Shown here one piece after another: positions 39,582-49,002 of a stretch of 64,000 nucleotides of DNA (positions within the stretch are counted from its first letter, which is position 1; every line of letters starts with the position of its first letter). A program made the position numbers and the translations under genes. Below the pieces are notes generated by a model. It worked only from the letters and a program-made list of their open reading frames with translations. It was not told where the DNA came from and made no database searches. Source of the DNA: Hymenobacter volaticus (lineage in GTDB: Bacteria > Bacteroidota > Bacteroidia > Cytophagales > Hymenobacteraceae); contig NZ_CP095061.1 of the NCBI RefSeq assembly GCF_022921055.1, positions 4,379,501 to 4,443,500 of the forward strand, given 5' to 3'.

Positions 39582-39974
39582 TTATACGCGACGACGTTTG
39601 GGAGGACGGCAGCCATTGTGGGGCAGCGGCGTCACGTCCTTAATGGTCGTTACCTCAATACCCACGTTACCCAACGTACGGATAGCTGATTCACGGCCAG
39701 CGCCCGGACCTTTAACAAACACTTCGGCTTTGCGCATGCCCAAGTCATGAGCTACTTTACCACAATCGGTAGCAGCCATCTGAGCAGCGTAAGGCGTATT
39801 CTTTTTAGAGCCACGGAAGCCCATCTTGCCAGCAGATGCCCAAGAAATAACTTGGCCATTGTTATTAGTGATGGAAATGATGATGTTGTTGAACGAGGCC
39901 TTGATGTGTACTTGGCCTACTGGCTCAACAACGACAACGCGCTTTTTGGCTTTGTCTTTTCTTTTTTGTGCCAT
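39582..39974 (-). CDS. rpsK: 30S ribosomal protein S11
   Basis: 130-residue platform protein of the small subunit. The signature [27 protein letters not shown] (about 29-55) and the end [13 protein letters not shown] are typical. It lies between rpsM and rpsD. Confidence 0.98.
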   Translation of the reverse strand: MAQKRKDKAKKRVVVVEPVGQVHIKASFNNIIISITNNNGQVISWASAGKMGFRGSKKNTPYAAQMAATDCGKVAHDLGMRKAEVFVKGPGAGRESAIRTLGNVGIEVTTIKDVTPLPHNGCRPPKRRRV

Positions 39975-40052
39975 TTGGTTATCGCGAAAGTGCGCGGAAG
40001 GTGTTGACCTCTACCTGAGAATATCAAAGCAGAAGTCGATTCCCGCTATGGT

Positions 40053-40430
40053 TTATTTAGTAGCCTTTTTCTTGCCAGCAACGGTCTTGCGCTTGCCCTT
40101 GCGAGTACGCGAGTTGTTCTTGGTACGCTGACCACGAACAGGCAGACCTTTGCGGTGACGCAGACCACGGTAGCAACCGATGTCCATTAGGCGCTTGATG
40201 TTCAACTGCACTTCTGAGCGCAGTACACCTTCAGTCTTGAATTCAGCAGCAATCACGCCACGGATTTCACCAGCTTCAGCTTCAGTCCAGTCTTTCACCT
40301 TCTTGTTCAGGTCAACACCTGCTTTCGTAAGGATCTGCTGAGCAGAAGGACGGCCGATGCCGAAAATGTAGGTCAGCGCGATTTCACCGCGCTTGTTGTC
40401 TGGGATATCTACCCCTGCAATACGAGCCAT
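40053..40430 (-). CDS. rpsM: 30S ribosomal protein S13
   Basis: 125-residue head protein contacting P-site tRNA and forming bridge B1. Start [19 protein letters not shown], helix-two-turn-helix [14 protein letters not shown] and the basic C-terminal tail ([15 protein letters not shown], ending KKATK) are normal. Confidence 0.98.
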   Translation of the reverse strand: MARIAGVDIPDNKRGEIALTYIFGIGRPSAQQILTKAGVDLNKKVKDWTEAEAGEIRGVIAAEFKTEGVLRSEVQLNIKRLMDIGCYRGLRHRKGLPVRGQRTKNNSRTRKGKRKTVAGKKKATK

Positions 40431-40456
40431 GTGCTTTGTTGAAAAGTCTGGTGCTA

Positions 40457-40573
40457 CTACCCTTGACGCTGCTTATAGCGTGGGTTCTTTTTGTTAATAA
40501 CGTAGAGCTTGCCATTACGGCGAACGATTTTGCAATCGACACTACGCTTTTTGATGGACGTTTTGACTTTCAT
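40457..40573 (-). CDS. rpmJ: 50S ribosomal protein L36, zinc-free type
   Basis: Translated by hand: start ATG 40,573, 38 residues, stop at 40,457. It begins [17 protein letters not shown] and ends [12 protein letters not shown]. Of the usual C11, C14, C27 and H33 zinc ligands only C14 remains (S11, N27, Y33), so it cannot bind zinc in the usual way. It lies between infA and rpsM, the typical place. Confidence 0.95.
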   Translation of the reverse strand: MKVKTSIKKRSVDCKIVRRNGKLYVINKKNPRYKQRQG

Positions 40574-40581
40574 ATCGTCGG

Positions 40582-40800
40582 TTATTTGTAACGGTACACA
40601 ATTCGTCCCTTCGATAGATCGTAGGGTGACATTTCCAGCTTTACCTTATCTCCCGGCAAAATCTTGATGTAGTGCATCCGCATCTTACCCGAGATGTGGG
40701 CAATCAGTTGGTGACCATTCTCCAGTTCCACTCGAAACATGGCATTGGAAAGGGCTTCCAGGATGACTCCGTCTTGCTCAATGGAAGTTTGTTTGGCCAT
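40582..40800 (-). CDS. infA: Translation initiation factor IF-1
   Basis: 72-residue S1/OB-fold protein that binds the A site during initiation. Sequence [21 protein letters not shown] with the end [13 protein letters not shown] is typical. Between map and rpmJ. Confidence 0.98.
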   Translation of the reverse strand: MAKQTSIEQDGVILEALSNAMFRVELENGHQLIAHISGKMRMHYIKILPGDKVKLEMSPYDLSKGRIVYRYK

Positions 40801-40804
40801 AAGG

Positions 40805-41575
40805 CTACTGTAAGGCTTTTTCTATGTAATCGAAGGAGGTAAGAATCTCCGCTTTATCTTTTCTTACAACTACGGTATGCTCAAAATGTGCTGAAGGTTT
40901 ATGGTCCTTGGTCCGGATGGTCCAACCATCTTTCTCTTGCACTACATCCTTCTTTCCTAGATTCACCATTGGCTCGATAGCAAGAACTAGCCCTGTTTGT
41001 AGCTTAAGTCCTGAACCACGTTTGCCGTAATTAGGAACCTCAGGTCGTTCATGCAATTTCTTACCAATCCCGTGGCCGACAAGTTCCCTAACCACTCCAT
41101 AACCTTGTTTTTCAACATGATTCTGGATAGCATAGCTAACGTCTCCCATCCGGCTACCCGCCACTGCCTGCTCAATACCGAGATACAATGACTTCTTGGT
41201 CTCTTCTAGAAGCCGTATTATTTCCGGCGCCACTTCCCCGACTGGATAAGTGTAAGCACTATCTGAGTGATACCCATTTAACAATACTCCGCAATCAACC
41301 GAAATGATATCACCACTTTTCAGTGTATGGTCACCCGGAAATCCGTGAACCACGACAGCATTAGGTGATATACAGAGACTGTAAGGGAAATCATTATAGC
41401 CTTTGAAAGAAGGCTGCCCACCATGGTCCCGAATGAATTCCTCCGCGCGTTGGTCAAGCTCTCGCGTCGTTATCCCTTCTTGGATCATGCCCGCAACTTC
41501 TCCGTGGGCCTGAGCTAATACTTTCGCACTAGCTCGGATGAGTTCTATTTCTTCTTCAGTCTTGTAAACAATCAT
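40805..41575 (-). CDS. map: Methionine aminopeptidase, type I
   Basis: 256-residue metallopeptidase that removes the initiator Met. Metal ligands are visible in the conserved [16 protein letters not shown] (two Asp), [18 protein letters not shown] (His) and MVNLGKKD and TVVV (Glu pair region). Between secY and infA (6-bp and 4-bp gaps), so translationally coupled. Confidence 0.97.
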   Translation of the reverse strand: MIVYKTEEEIELIRASAKVLAQAHGEVAGMIQEGITTRELDQRAEEFIRDHGGQPSFKGYNDFPYSLCISPNAVVVHGFPGDHTLKSGDIISVDCGVLLNGYHSDSAYTYPVGEVAPEIIRLLEETKKSLYLGIEQAVAGSRMGDVSYAIQNHVEKQGYGVVRELVGHGIGKKLHERPEVPNYGKRGSGLKLQTGLVLAIEPMVNLGKKDVVQEKDGWTIRTKDHKPSAHFEHTVVVRKDKAEILTSFDYIEKALQ

Positions 41576-41581
41576 GACTGA

Positions 41582-42901
41582 TTAAGATGCCATTGCTATG
41601 TTTTGCGAACGGCCGCGCAACTTGCCCGTTTTCATCATGCCATCATAGTGACGCATCAACAAGTAACTCTCTACTTGATTGAGTGTATCTAACACGACCC
41701 CTACCATGATGATAAGCGACGTGCCGCCATAAAAGGCCGAGAAAGGGCGAGTCACGCCGGCTAGCAGAGCAAGCGACGGGAAAATAGCTATCAATGCTAA
41801 TGCTACTGCACCAGGCAATGTAATATGAGTTAATACTTCATCAATGTACTCGGAGGTATCACGTCCTGGCTTCACACCAGGCACGAAACCACCACTTCGC
41901 TTCAAGTCATCAGCAATCTGGTTAGGATTGACGCTGATGGCCGTATAGAAGTAAGTGAAGACAATAATGAGAGTAGCAAAAACCAAGTTGTACTGCCACG
42001 ATGTGTAATCCGAAAACTTCACACCAATATAGCTAGCAGTTTCGCTATCATTCTGCCAGACAGAGGCAAGGATGGCTGGCACGAACATCAACGACTGAGC
42101 AAAGATGATCGGCATCACACCAGCTGCATTCACCTTCATAGGAATGAACTGACGTTGCGCATTCAATTGAGCAGTGCTACCTACTTGCTTAGCATACTGC
42201 ACCGGAATCCGGCGAACAGCTTGTGTCAGCACGATTACTGCCATTACTACTAAAAACAGAACAACTAGTTCAATTAAGAAAATCAATGAACCGCGCATGC
42301 CTTTAGCAGCCGCTTCACCGATAATGGCACCTGGCAGTCGTGATACAATCCCGATCATTATGATCATAGAAATACCGTTACCAATACCTTTATCCGTGAT
42401 TTTTTCACCTAGCCACATACAAAACAGCGTACCAGCAGTGATTATCAGCATCGTAGTGATGGTGAAGAACGTACCAGGGCTGATAATGGCGTCAGCATTG
42501 ATAGTGGCAATGAAGCCTACCGACTGCGCCATCACAATTGGGATGGTGAGAATACGTGTATACTGATTGATCTTCTTACGACCCGACTCCCCTTCTTTTT
42601 GAAGCTTTTGGAAATATGGTACTGCTATCGTGAGCAATTGCAACACAATAGAAGCCGAGATGTAAGGCATAATGCCCAAGGCAAAGATGGAAGCATTACT
42701 GAATGCACCGCCGAGCAGTGTATCCAAAATACCAAACACCCCTGATGCACCACCCGTCTTTAGACGAGTTGCATCGACGCCCGGTAGCACCACGAAAGAA
42801 CCTAACCGGTATATGGCAATGAAGAAAAGCGTATTGAAGATCCGCATACGCAGATCTTCAATCGCAAAAATGTTCTTGATCGTAGTGATGAACTTGTTCA
42901 T
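41582..42901 (-). CDS. secY: Preprotein translocase subunit SecY
   Basis: 439-residue channel of the Sec translocon. About ten membrane segments are visible; the first begins at FNTLFFIAIYRLGSFVVLPG (about 22-41). A plug-like and gate region follows (GGAFSNASIFALGIMPYISASIVLQ). Partner of SecA at 4,504. It lies between rplO and map. Confidence 0.98.
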   Translation of the reverse strand: MNKFITTIKNIFAIEDLRMRIFNTLFFIAIYRLGSFVVLPGVDATRLKTGGASGVFGILDTLLGGAFSNASIFALGIMPYISASIVLQLLTIAVPYFQKLQKEGESGRKKINQYTRILTIPIVMAQSVGFIATINADAIISPGTFFTITTMLIITAGTLFCMWLGEKITDKGIGNGISMIIMIGIVSRLPGAIIGEAAAKGMRGSLIFLIELVVLFLVVMAVIVLTQAVRRIPVQYAKQVGSTAQLNAQRQFIPMKVNAAGVMPIIFAQSLMFVPAILASVWQNDSETASYIGVKFSDYTSWQYNLVFATLIIVFTYFYTAISVNPNQIADDLKRSGGFVPGVKPGRDTSEYIDEVLTHITLPGAVALALIAIFPSLALLAGVTRPFSAFYGGTSLIIMVGVVLDTLNQVESYLLMRHYDGMMKTGKLRGRSQNIAMAS

Positions 42902-42914
42902 TGCCAGTCTTGCT

Positions 42915-43361
42915 TTACAGCGTCACAGCTTTACCCCCGGCCTTCTCAATAGCTTCAATAGCTGACTTCGAAAAAGCGTGAGCGTGAACTTCTAGTGCCT
43001 TGGTGATTTCGCCGCGGCCTAGTACTTTGATTTTAGCACTCTTTGAAGCCAAACCAGCTGACACAAAGAAGGCGCTGTCAAGTGTAGTGGTAGTACCGTT
43101 TTCAGTTAATCCAGCTAATACATCTAGATTAACAGCTTTGTACTCAATCCGGTTAATGTTCTTGAAACCGAACTTAGGCACGCGGCGCTGCAACGGCATC
43201 TGGCCACCTTCGAAGCCCGACTTTTTGGAATAGCCCGAACGGGACTTTTGGCCTTTGTGACCGCGCGTCGAAGTGCCGCCACGGCCGGAACCCGTACCAC
43301 GGCCAAGACGCTTATTGTTGCGCGTTGAGCCTTCGGCGGGTTGGAGATTACTGAGATTCAT
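42915..43361 (-). CDS. rplO: 50S ribosomal protein L15
   Basis: 148-residue protein with a Gly/Arg-rich N-terminal extension ([27 protein letters not shown]) that threads into the large subunit. Ends GGKAVTL. Between rpmD and secY. Confidence 0.98.
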   Translation of the reverse strand: MNLSNLQPAEGSTRNNKRLGRGTGSGRGGTSTRGHKGQKSRSGYSKKSGFEGGQMPLQRRVPKFGFKNINRIEYKAVNLDVLAGLTENGTTTTLDSAFFVSAGLASKSAKIKVLGRGEITKALEVHAHAFSKSAIEAIEKAGGKAVTL

Positions 43362-43373
43362 GGTCGGGATATC

Positions 43374-43553
43374 CTAGAGTGCGGTTACTTCCAACAGGTG
43401 CTGCACTGCAGCTACCATACCAGCTACCTGAGGAGTATTTTCAACCTCCTTAGTGCTGCCGATTTTACCAAGGCCAAGGGCCTTAATCGTGCGCTTCTGA
43501 CGCTCAGGGCGATCAATAACGCTCTTGACGAGTTTAATCTGAATCTGCGCCAT
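43374..43553 (-). CDS. rpmD: 50S ribosomal protein L30
   Basis: Too short for the usual ORF cut-off; translated by hand as 59 residues from ATG 43,553. It begins MAQIQIKLVKSVIDRPERQK and ends HLLEVTAL, with TIKALGLGKIG in between. It lies between rpsE and rplO, the expected place. Confidence 0.95.
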   Translation of the reverse strand: MAQIQIKLVKSVIDRPERQKRTIKALGLGKIGSTKEVENTPQVAGMVAAVQHLLEVTAL

Positions 43554-43559
43554 TGTTTA

Positions 43560-44129
43560 TTAACCGTTAAAAACTTGGGCGAGAGTGATGCCACGAGCCT
43601 GAGCAATTTGCATCGGGTCGCGCATTTTCAGCAGAGCATCGAAAGTAGCCTTTACCACGTTGTGGGGGTTCGACGAACCTTTAGACTTAGCTAGTACATC
43701 TTTGATACCAGCGCTTTCAAACACAGCACGCATAGCACCACCTGCAATTACGCCGGTACCAGCAGCAGCTGGCTGTACCAATACGAAACCACCAGAGTAC
43801 TTGCCTTCCATTACGTGAGGCACAGTGTGCTTATAAAGAGGCACGCGCACTAAGTTTTTCTTCGCGTCGTCAATGCCTTTAGCAATGGCGTCGGTTACTT
43901 CGTTGGCTTTACCAAGGCCATAGCCCACAGTACCATTGCCGTCACCTACTACTACGATAGCGGAGAAACTGAAGCGACGACCGCCTTTCACTACTTTAGC
44001 TACGCGGTTGATAGCTACTACCTTCTCTTTCAGATCAGATTCGCCGGCACGGGGAGCTTGTTGCTCACGATTGCCACCACGTTCACGGTTTTGGCCTTGG
44101 CCGCCGCGGTTGTTGTTGTCTTGGGCCAT
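43560..44129 (-). CDS. rpsE: 30S ribosomal protein S5
   Basis: 189-residue protein with an N-terminal Asn/Gly/Arg-rich tail (about 1-35) before the double-stranded-RNA-binding-like domain ([22 protein letters not shown]). The loop GGRRFSF, with its [17 protein letters not shown] neighbour, is conserved. 4-bp gap to rplR. Confidence 0.98.
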   Translation of the reverse strand: MAQDNNNRGGQGQNRERGGNREQQAPRAGESDLKEKVVAINRVAKVVKGGRRFSFSAIVVVGDGNGTVGYGLGKANEVTDAIAKGIDDAKKNLVRVPLYKHTVPHVMEGKYSGGFVLVQPAAAGTGVIAGGAMRAVFESAGIKDVLAKSKGSSNPHNVVKATFDALLKMRDPMQIAQARGITLAQVFNG

Positions 44130-44133
44130 ATTC

Positions 44134-44483
44134 TTAGAAATTGAGGCCGCCTTCGCGGGCTCCTTCTGCCAATGATTTTACGCGGCCGTGGTAGAGATAA
44201 CCGGAACGGTCAAATACCACTTTCGAAATTCCTTTTCCTGTAGCACGGGCGGCAATTTCTCTGCCGACTGCGGCGGCGAGGGCGACTCCGTTGCCCCTTC
44301 CACCGAAACGTGCTTCGAGGAAGCAGACGCCAACGTGTGACCAGTTGTGTCGTCAATAATTTGAGCATAAATGCCCGTATTGCTACGAAACACTGACAGA
44401 CGCGGACGCTCGGACGTGCCAGCCACCTTGGTGCGGATGATGCGCTGGATCCGTTTTCTTCTAGTTGCTTTATCGAAAGCCAT
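44134..44483 (-). pseudogene. rplR: 50S ribosomal protein L18, frameshifted
   Basis: L18 binds 5S rRNA. The first 66 or so residues ([17 protein letters not shown], then VSVEG) are normal. At the C-run 44,294-44,297 one base is missing, so the frame runs on into unrelated sequence until a false stop at 44,178. One base restored gives [14 protein letters not shown] and continues through [20 protein letters not shown] to a stop at 44,134, total 116 residues. The gene is essential, so this is probably a sequence error. Confidence 0.93.
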
Positions 44484-44492
44484 GATCTGTTA

Positions 44493-45047
44493 TTATTTCG
44501 AAGCTGTTTTACCAGCCTTACGACGAATCTGCTCACCCACGAAGCGCACGCCTTTGCCTTTGTATGGCTCAACTTTGCGCAACGAGCGAATCTTAGCGGC
44601 CACCTGGCCGAGCAGTTGCTTATCGATGCTGTTTAAAGTAACGATTGGGTTTTTACCTTTCTCAGTTACAGCAGTAGCAGTTACTTCTTTTGGCAGAGCC
44701 AAGAAGATGTTGTGCGAATAACCCAAAGAGAGTTCAAGCGTAGTACCAGCCATTGCAGCTTTGTAACCTACACCTACCAATTCCAGTTTGTGCTCGTAAC
44801 CAGTACTAACTCCCTGAATAGAGTTATTGAGGAGCGAGCGGTACAAACCATGCATTGCCTTATGGCGCTTCTGCTCGGTAGGACGCTCAACTACCAACTG
44901 ACCGTCGGCTTGTGTAACCGTAATGTCGCGGTCAACCGGAACTGAGAGAGTACCCTTAGGGCCCTTTACAGTTACTTCGTTTTCTTTGCTCACTTCAACC
45001 TGAACACCGGAGGGCAGGCTGATGGGCAGTTTACCAATACGTGACAT
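44493..45047 (-). CDS. rplF: 50S ribosomal protein L6
   Basis: 184-residue two-domain protein. Begins MSRIGKLPISLPSGVQVEV; the signature GKGVRFVGEQIRRKAGKTASK is at the end. Located between rpsH and rplR. Confidence 0.98.
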   Translation of the reverse strand: MSRIGKLPISLPSGVQVEVSKENEVTVKGPKGTLSVPVDRDITVTQADGQLVVERPTEQKRHKAMHGLYRSLLNNSIQGVSTGYEHKLELVGVGYKAAMAGTTLELSLGYSHNIFLALPKEVTATAVTEKGKNPIVTLNSIDKQLLGQVAAKIRSLRKVEPYKGKGVRFVGEQIRRKAGKTASK

Positions 45048-45063
45048 ATCTAGTTCTTGTCGA

Positions 45064-45462
45064 TTAGTAAACGTAGCACAGCACTTCGCCGCCCACGTTC
45101 TCGGCTTTAGCTTCTTTTTCCGTCATTACCCCTTTCGAAGTAGAGAGGATAGCAATACCCAAACCGCTCAATACGCGGGGCATATTGTCAACTGGCGCGT
45201 AAGTACGCAAACCAGGTGAACTCACACGCTCCAGCTTTGTAATAGCAGGCTGCTTGGTAGCAGGGTTGTACTTCAGCGCGATTTTGATAGTGCCTTGTAC
45301 TGCAGCATCATCAAAACGATAGCTCTGAATGTAGCCCTTCTTGTAGAGCACCTTCGTGATTTCCTTCTTGATGTTGCTGGCCGGAATCTCTACTACCCGG
45401 TGGTTTGCCTTAATGGCATTGCGCACCCGGGTCAGGTAATCGGCAATTGGATCTGTATTCAT
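45064..45462 (-). CDS. rpsH: 30S ribosomal protein S8
   Basis: The ORF is open from 45,504, but ATG 45,462 (MNTDPIADYLTRVRNAI) is the family start and gives 132 residues. The C-terminal STSKGVMTEKEAKAENVGGEVLCYVY is characteristic. It may begin a new transcription unit (TAnnTTTG element 40 bp upstream). Confidence 0.97.
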   Translation of the reverse strand: MNTDPIADYLTRVRNAIKANHRVVEIPASNIKKEITKVLYKKGYIQSYRFDDAAVQGTIKIALKYNPATKQPAITKLERVSSPGLRTYAPVDNMPRVLSGLGIAILSTSKGVMTEKEAKAENVGGEVLCYVY

Positions 45463-45501
45463 TTCAGGGTAAAAAAAGAGGCGCCCTTTTTTAGGGAGCC
45501 G

Positions 45502-45509
45502 CAAAGATA
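45502..45509 (-). promoter_or_regulatory. Candidate -7 promoter element of rpsH
   Basis: On the minus strand TATCTTTG matches TAnnTTTG exactly and is followed by GCGG, 40 bp before the rpsH ATG. No clear TTG box lies upstream because that position is inside the hairpin at 45,511-45,550. Confidence 0.5.
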
Positions 45510-45510
45510 T

Positions 45511-45550
45511 GAAAATTTCACTGCTGCCGAAAGACAGCAGTGAAATTTTC
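45511..45550 (-). terminator. Hairpin, possible terminator of the rplC-rpsN unit
   Basis: Perfect 16-bp stem (45,511-45,526 with 45,535-45,550) with an 8-nt loop, about 110 bp beyond the rpsN stop and directly ahead of the rpsH -7 element. The descending arm has TTTT but no long T tail, so terminator efficiency is uncertain. Confidence 0.6.
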
Positions 45551-45657
45551 GTTTAAGACTTCTTGGCTCGCCTTTGCGGGAGCGGCCAATGGTTTCTCTC
45601 GGCAACCTGCCAAGTATCATTACTTCTAGCGAAAGCTAAGAAGCAATAGGTAACAAA

Positions 45658-45927
45658 TTACCAGCTAGACTTTGTTACGCCCGGTATCTTACCTGCCAAT
45701 GCCATTTCGCGGAAGCGTACACGGCTGATGCCAAACTTACGCATATAACCACGAGGACGGCCGTCGATCAGGTCGCGGTTGTGCAAACGCACAGGCGAAG
45801 AGTCACGGGGCAACTTGTCCAAACCTTCGTAGTCACCAGCAGCCTTCAGCGCTTTGCGCTTCTCGGCATAGCGGGCAACCATAGCGATACGCTTGCGCGC
45901 TCTTGCTTTTGCTGATTCCTTAGCCAT
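45658..45927 (-). CDS. rpsN: 30S ribosomal protein S14, zinc-free type
   Basis: 89-residue long form. It has no CxxC zinc pairs; ends with [22 protein letters not shown], the usual C-terminal signature. Its start codon shares a base with the stop of rplE (1-bp overlap), so translation is coupled. Confidence 0.97.
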   Translation of the reverse strand: MAKESAKARARKRIAMVARYAEKRKALKAAGDYEGLDKLPRDSSPVRLHNRDLIDGRPRGYMRKFGISRVRFREMALAGKIPGVTKSSW

Positions 45928-46484
45928 TAGTCGTTTTGTTTCTTGGCGTTAGCGAAAGGCATACCGAAAGCTTTGAGAAGCTCATAGCTCTGCTCGTCGT
46001 TTTCGGCGCTTGTTACGAAAGTAATATCCATACCCGAAATCGATTTGATTTTGTCGATCGAAATTTCAGGGAAGATGATTTGCTCCTTAACGCCCAAGGT
46101 ATAATTACCACGGCCGTCGAAGCCCTTATCGTTGATGCCTTTGAAGTCACGTACACGGGGCAGAGCAACCGTCAACAGACGGTCCATGAACTCGTACATC
46201 CGCTCACCACGCAACGTTACACGGGCACCGATTGGCATCCCTTCACGCAGCTTGAAGTTCGAAACCGAACGCTTGGCGATGGTTGGAACGGCTTTCTGAC
46301 CAGTAATAGTCGACAGTTCGTCCACACCATTGTCCACCAGCTTCTTGTCAGCTACAGCAGCACCAATACCGCGGTTGATGCAGATTTTGGTGATGCGTGG
46401 TACCTGCATGATGCTCTTGAACTGGAATTTCTCCTGGAGCGCCGGTATTACTTCTTTGTTGTATTTCTCTTTGAGTCGTGCCAT
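45927..46484 (-). CDS. rplE: 50S ribosomal protein L5
   Basis: 185-residue 5S rRNA-binding protein. Begins [20 protein letters not shown]; contains [12 protein letters not shown] and the [14 protein letters not shown] segment. Full length, 1-bp overlap with rpsN. Confidence 0.98.
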   Translation of the reverse strand: MARLKEKYNKEVIPALQEKFQFKSIMQVPRITKICINRGIGAAVADKKLVDNGVDELSTITGQKAVPTIAKRSVSNFKLREGMPIGARVTLRGERMYEFMDRLLTVALPRVRDFKGINDKGFDGRGNYTLGVKEQIIFPEISIDKIKSISGMDITFVTSAENDEQSYELLKAFGMPFANAKKQND

Positions 46485-46499
46485 TGTCGTCGTACCGAA

Positions 46500-46766
46500 T
46501 TAGGCTTTTGGAGCTTCCACTGCCTTCACGTTGCTCACGTGAATACCAGCTTCGATCTTAGTGATGCCTCCCTGGGGGTTCTTTGCACTTGGTTTGTTGT
46601 GCTTAGTAACCAGGTTCAGGCCTTCTACGATAACACGCTCCGTGGTGCGGTTCACCGACTTGATAACGCCGGTTTTGCCTTTTTCATCACCAGCAATAAC
46701 CAAAACGGTATCACCAGTTTTCACGTGCAGTTTCGCAGGCTTTTTGTCTTTGGTCTTCGTTGCCAT
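46500..46766 (-). CDS. rplX: 50S ribosomal protein L24
   Basis: 88-residue assembly initiator with a KOW motif (KTGDTVLVIAGDEKGKTGVI). It ends shortly after GIHVSNVKAVEAPKA, about 15 residues shorter than E. coli L24. The 15-bp gap to rplE leaves no room for a longer frame, so it is a natural short form. Confidence 0.96.
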   Translation of the reverse strand: MATKTKDKKPAKLHVKTGDTVLVIAGDEKGKTGVIKSVNRTTERVIVEGLNLVTKHNKPSAKNPQGGITKIEAGIHVSNVKAVEAPKA

Positions 46767-46769
46767 TGC

Positions 46770-47138
46770 TTAGAGAACTTCAGGAGCGAGCGAAACAATC
46801 TTCATGAACTGCTTTTCACGCAGTTCGCGGGCCACTGGGCCGAAGATGCGGGTACCGCGGGGCTCATCGTTGTTGTTGAGCAGTACCGCAGCGTTGTCGT
46901 CGAAACGGATATAAGAACCGTCTTTGCGACGAATCTCTTTCTTCGTGCGAACCACAACTGCCTTCGATACAGTGCCTTTTTTTGCGTTACCAGATGGGAT
47001 AGCCGACTTGATTGCAACTACAATCTTGTCGCCTACGCTGGCGTATTTCTTACCCGTGCCACCGAGGACACGAATGCAGAGAACTTCTTTGGCGCCGCTG
47101 TTATCAGCGACGGTCAGACGGGATTCTTGCTGTATCAT
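46770..47138 (-). CDS. rplN: 50S ribosomal protein L14
   Basis: 122-residue protein; start [20 protein letters not shown], end [10 protein letters not shown]. Normal length, between rpsQ and rplX. Confidence 0.98.
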   Translation of the reverse strand: MIQQESRLTVADNSGAKEVLCIRVLGGTGKKYASVGDKIVVAIKSAIPSGNAKKGTVSKAVVVRTKKEIRRKDGSYIRFDDNAAVLLNNNDEPRGTRIFGPVARELREKQFMKIVSLAPEVL

Positions 47139-47139
47139 C

Positions 47140-47430
47140 TTACTTGGCGCGTTCTACAATTTCAACCAATCTCCAGCGCTTGTTCTTGCTCAGTGGGCGA
47201 GTACCCATGATGCGAACAGTATCGCCTTCGCCACATTCGTTATTCTCGTCGTGAGCCATGAACTTGGTCGACTTGGTAACGAACTTACCGTAGATCGGGT
47301 GTTTCATTTTACTCTCCACTATCACAGTGATGGACTTGTCCATCTTAGCGGAGGTCACGCGCCCGATGATTTCTTTGCGCAGATTCCGCTCAACGGCGGA
47401 TGTTGCCTGCTGCTCTTCGTTGCTTGCCAT
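47140..47430 (-). CDS. rpsQ: 30S ribosomal protein S17
   Basis: 96-residue OB-fold protein with a short N-terminal extension ([16 protein letters not shown]) before [20 protein letters not shown]. Contains KYGKFV-type and [18 protein letters not shown] segments. 1-bp gap to rplN. Confidence 0.97.
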   Translation of the reverse strand: MASNEEQQATSAVERNLRKEIIGRVTSAKMDKSITVIVESKMKHPIYGKFVTKSTKFMAHDENNECGEGDTVRIMGTRPLSKNKRWRLVEIVERAK

Positions 47431-47432
47431 CG

Positions 47433-47645
47433 TTAGTTAGCAGTTTTAGTAGCCTGCTCGTTCTTCCGACGGGTCTGCTCAGTCAGCAAACGGGCGACGT
47501 TCTTGCGGCTAGTTTTCAAACGACCTGGATTTTCCAATGGAGAAATAGCATGCGCGAAACGCAGCGACTGACCATTGGCTTTTTCGGTCTTAATTTGTTC
47601 GTTCAGGGCCTCGTCCGAGAGGGCCAGGATTTCAGTGTTCTTCAT
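47433..47645 (-). CDS. rpmC: 50S ribosomal protein L29
   Basis: 70-residue helical protein at the exit tunnel. [19 protein letters not shown] start; contains [26 protein letters not shown]. Between rplP and rpsQ. Confidence 0.96.
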   Translation of the reverse strand: MKNTEILALSDEALNEQIKTEKANGQSLRFAHAISPLENPGRLKTSRKNVARLLTEQTRRKNEQATKTAN

Positions 47646-47646
47646 C

Positions 47647-48072
47647 TTACTTGCTTTCTACGTAGTCGCGACGAACAACAAACTGAGTCCGAACTGGCAA
47701 CTTCTGAGCAGCCAGACGGAGCGACTCCTGAGCCACTTCCAGCGATACGCCGTCCGATTCAAACATGATGGTACCAGGCTTCACGCAGGCTACCCAATAT
47801 TCGGGCGAACCTTTACCCTTACCCATCCGCACTTCAGCAGGCTTCTTGGTAATTGGCTTGTCTGGGAAAATACGGATCCATACTTGCCCTTCACGTTTCA
47901 TAGCGCGGGTCATGGCGATACGAGCAGCCTCAATCTGGCGAGCCGTAATCCAAGCCACTTCCAACGATTTGATAGCGAAGGAACCGAAGTCTATGGAGCT
48001 GCCGCGGAAGGCGAGACCTGTCACGCGACCCTTTTGCATCTTGCGATACTTGGTCCTTTTCGGTTGTAACAT
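47647..48072 (-). CDS. rplP: 50S ribosomal protein L16
   Basis: 141-residue protein near the peptidyl transferase centre and tRNA path. [17 protein letters not shown] start; [20 protein letters not shown] and [17 protein letters not shown] in the middle. Normal length. Confidence 0.98.
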   Translation of the reverse strand: MLQPKRTKYRKMQKGRVTGLAFRGSSIDFGSFAIKSLEVAWITARQIEAARIAMTRAMKREGQVWIRIFPDKPITKKPAEVRMGKGKGSPEYWVACVKPGTIMFESDGVSLEVAQESLRLAAQKLPVRTQFVVRRDYVESK

Positions 48073-48109
48073 GAGTTATTAAAATTGAAATTCAGAAGAA
48101 GGAAAAGGA

Positions 48110-48997
48110 CTAGCGACGTGGAGCACCACCGCCACCACGGTTGCCGCCACCGGCAGGACCGTTACGACGAGGGCCAGCATTGCCACCACCACGGTTGTCA
48201 CCTGCGCCAGCACCACCGCCGCGGTTCTCACCACCACGGTCGCCACCCCGGTCACGACGTGGACCACGGTCACCGCCACGGTCGCCACGCTCACCACGTG
48301 GGCCGCGCTCATTACCACCGCGGGTCTCGTTGCCTTGGTTGGCAGGAACCTGATTTGGGGAAAGGTCGGGCTTACCGAATACCTCACCACGCATCACCCA
48401 TACCTTGATGCCAATTTTGCCATACACGGTCTGAGCTTCAGACAAAGCGTAGTCGATGTCAGCGCGCAACGTGTGCAGCGGCGTACGGCCTTCTTTGTAC
48501 TGCTCGGAACGGGCGATTTCAGCACCACCCAAACGGCCACCGCACTGGATCTTGATGCCTTCGGCACCAACACGCATTGCAGCCTGGATAGACATCTTCA
48601 TAGCACGACGGAACGAGATACGAGCTTGTAACTGCTGAGCAATGCTCTCACCTACTAGCTTGGCGTCAAGTTCCGGACGCTTAATTTCGAAGATGTTGAT
48701 CTGAACGTCCTTGCTGGTGATCTGCTTCAGCTCGTCCTTGATCTTGTCAACCTCAGCGCCACCTTTACCGATTACCACACCCGGACGAGCCGTGTTGATA
48801 GTGATAGTGATGCGCTTAAGGGTACGCTCGATAACGATGCGGCTGATGCCACCCTTCGGGATACGAGCGAGGATATATTTGCGGATTTTTTCGTCCTCAA
48901 CTAGTTTGTCGGCAAAGTCCTTGCCGCCGTACCAGTTCGAGTCCCATCCTTTGATGACGCCTAGACGGAAGCCAACCGGATTTACTTTCTGTCCCAT
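48110..48997 (-). CDS. rpsC: 30S ribosomal protein S3 with RGG-rich C-terminal tail
   Basis: 295 residues. The core S3 (KH domain, [15 protein letters not shown] about 77-91; C-terminal domain through [13 protein letters not shown]) ends near residue 211. It is followed by a tail of about 80 residues dominated by Arg and Gly with Asn, Asp and Pro (for example [20 protein letters not shown], then [13 protein letters not shown]). E. coli S3 has 233 residues. The tail is unusual in length and RGG content. Whether it binds RNA or is removed is unknown. Confidence 0.96.
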   Translation of the reverse strand: MGQKVNPVGFRLGVIKGWDSNWYGGKDFADKLVEDEKIRKYILARIPKGGISRIVIERTLKRITITINTARPGVVIGKGGAEVDKIKDELKQITSKDVQINIFEIKRPELDAKLVGESIAQQLQARISFRRAMKMSIQAAMRVGAEGIKIQCGGRLGGAEIARSEQYKEGRTPLHTLRADIDYALSEAQTVYGKIGIKVWVMRGEVFGKPDLSPNQVPANQGNETRGGNERGPRGERGDRGGDRGPRRDRGGDRGGENRGGGAGAGDNRGGGNAGPRRNGPAGGGNRGGGGAPRR

Positions 48998-49002
48998 AGT
49001 GC

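Noticed and set aside
45936..47210. Plus-strand ORF of 424 codons across the rplE-rplN genes
   Set aside because: Long antisense frame caused by codon bias of the ribosomal genes on the other strand; no domain.
48110..48365. CRISPR-like or tandem repeat array suggested by repeated CCACCACGG words
   Set aside because: The repetition is explained by Gly/Arg codons of the S3 tail; there are no regular spacers.
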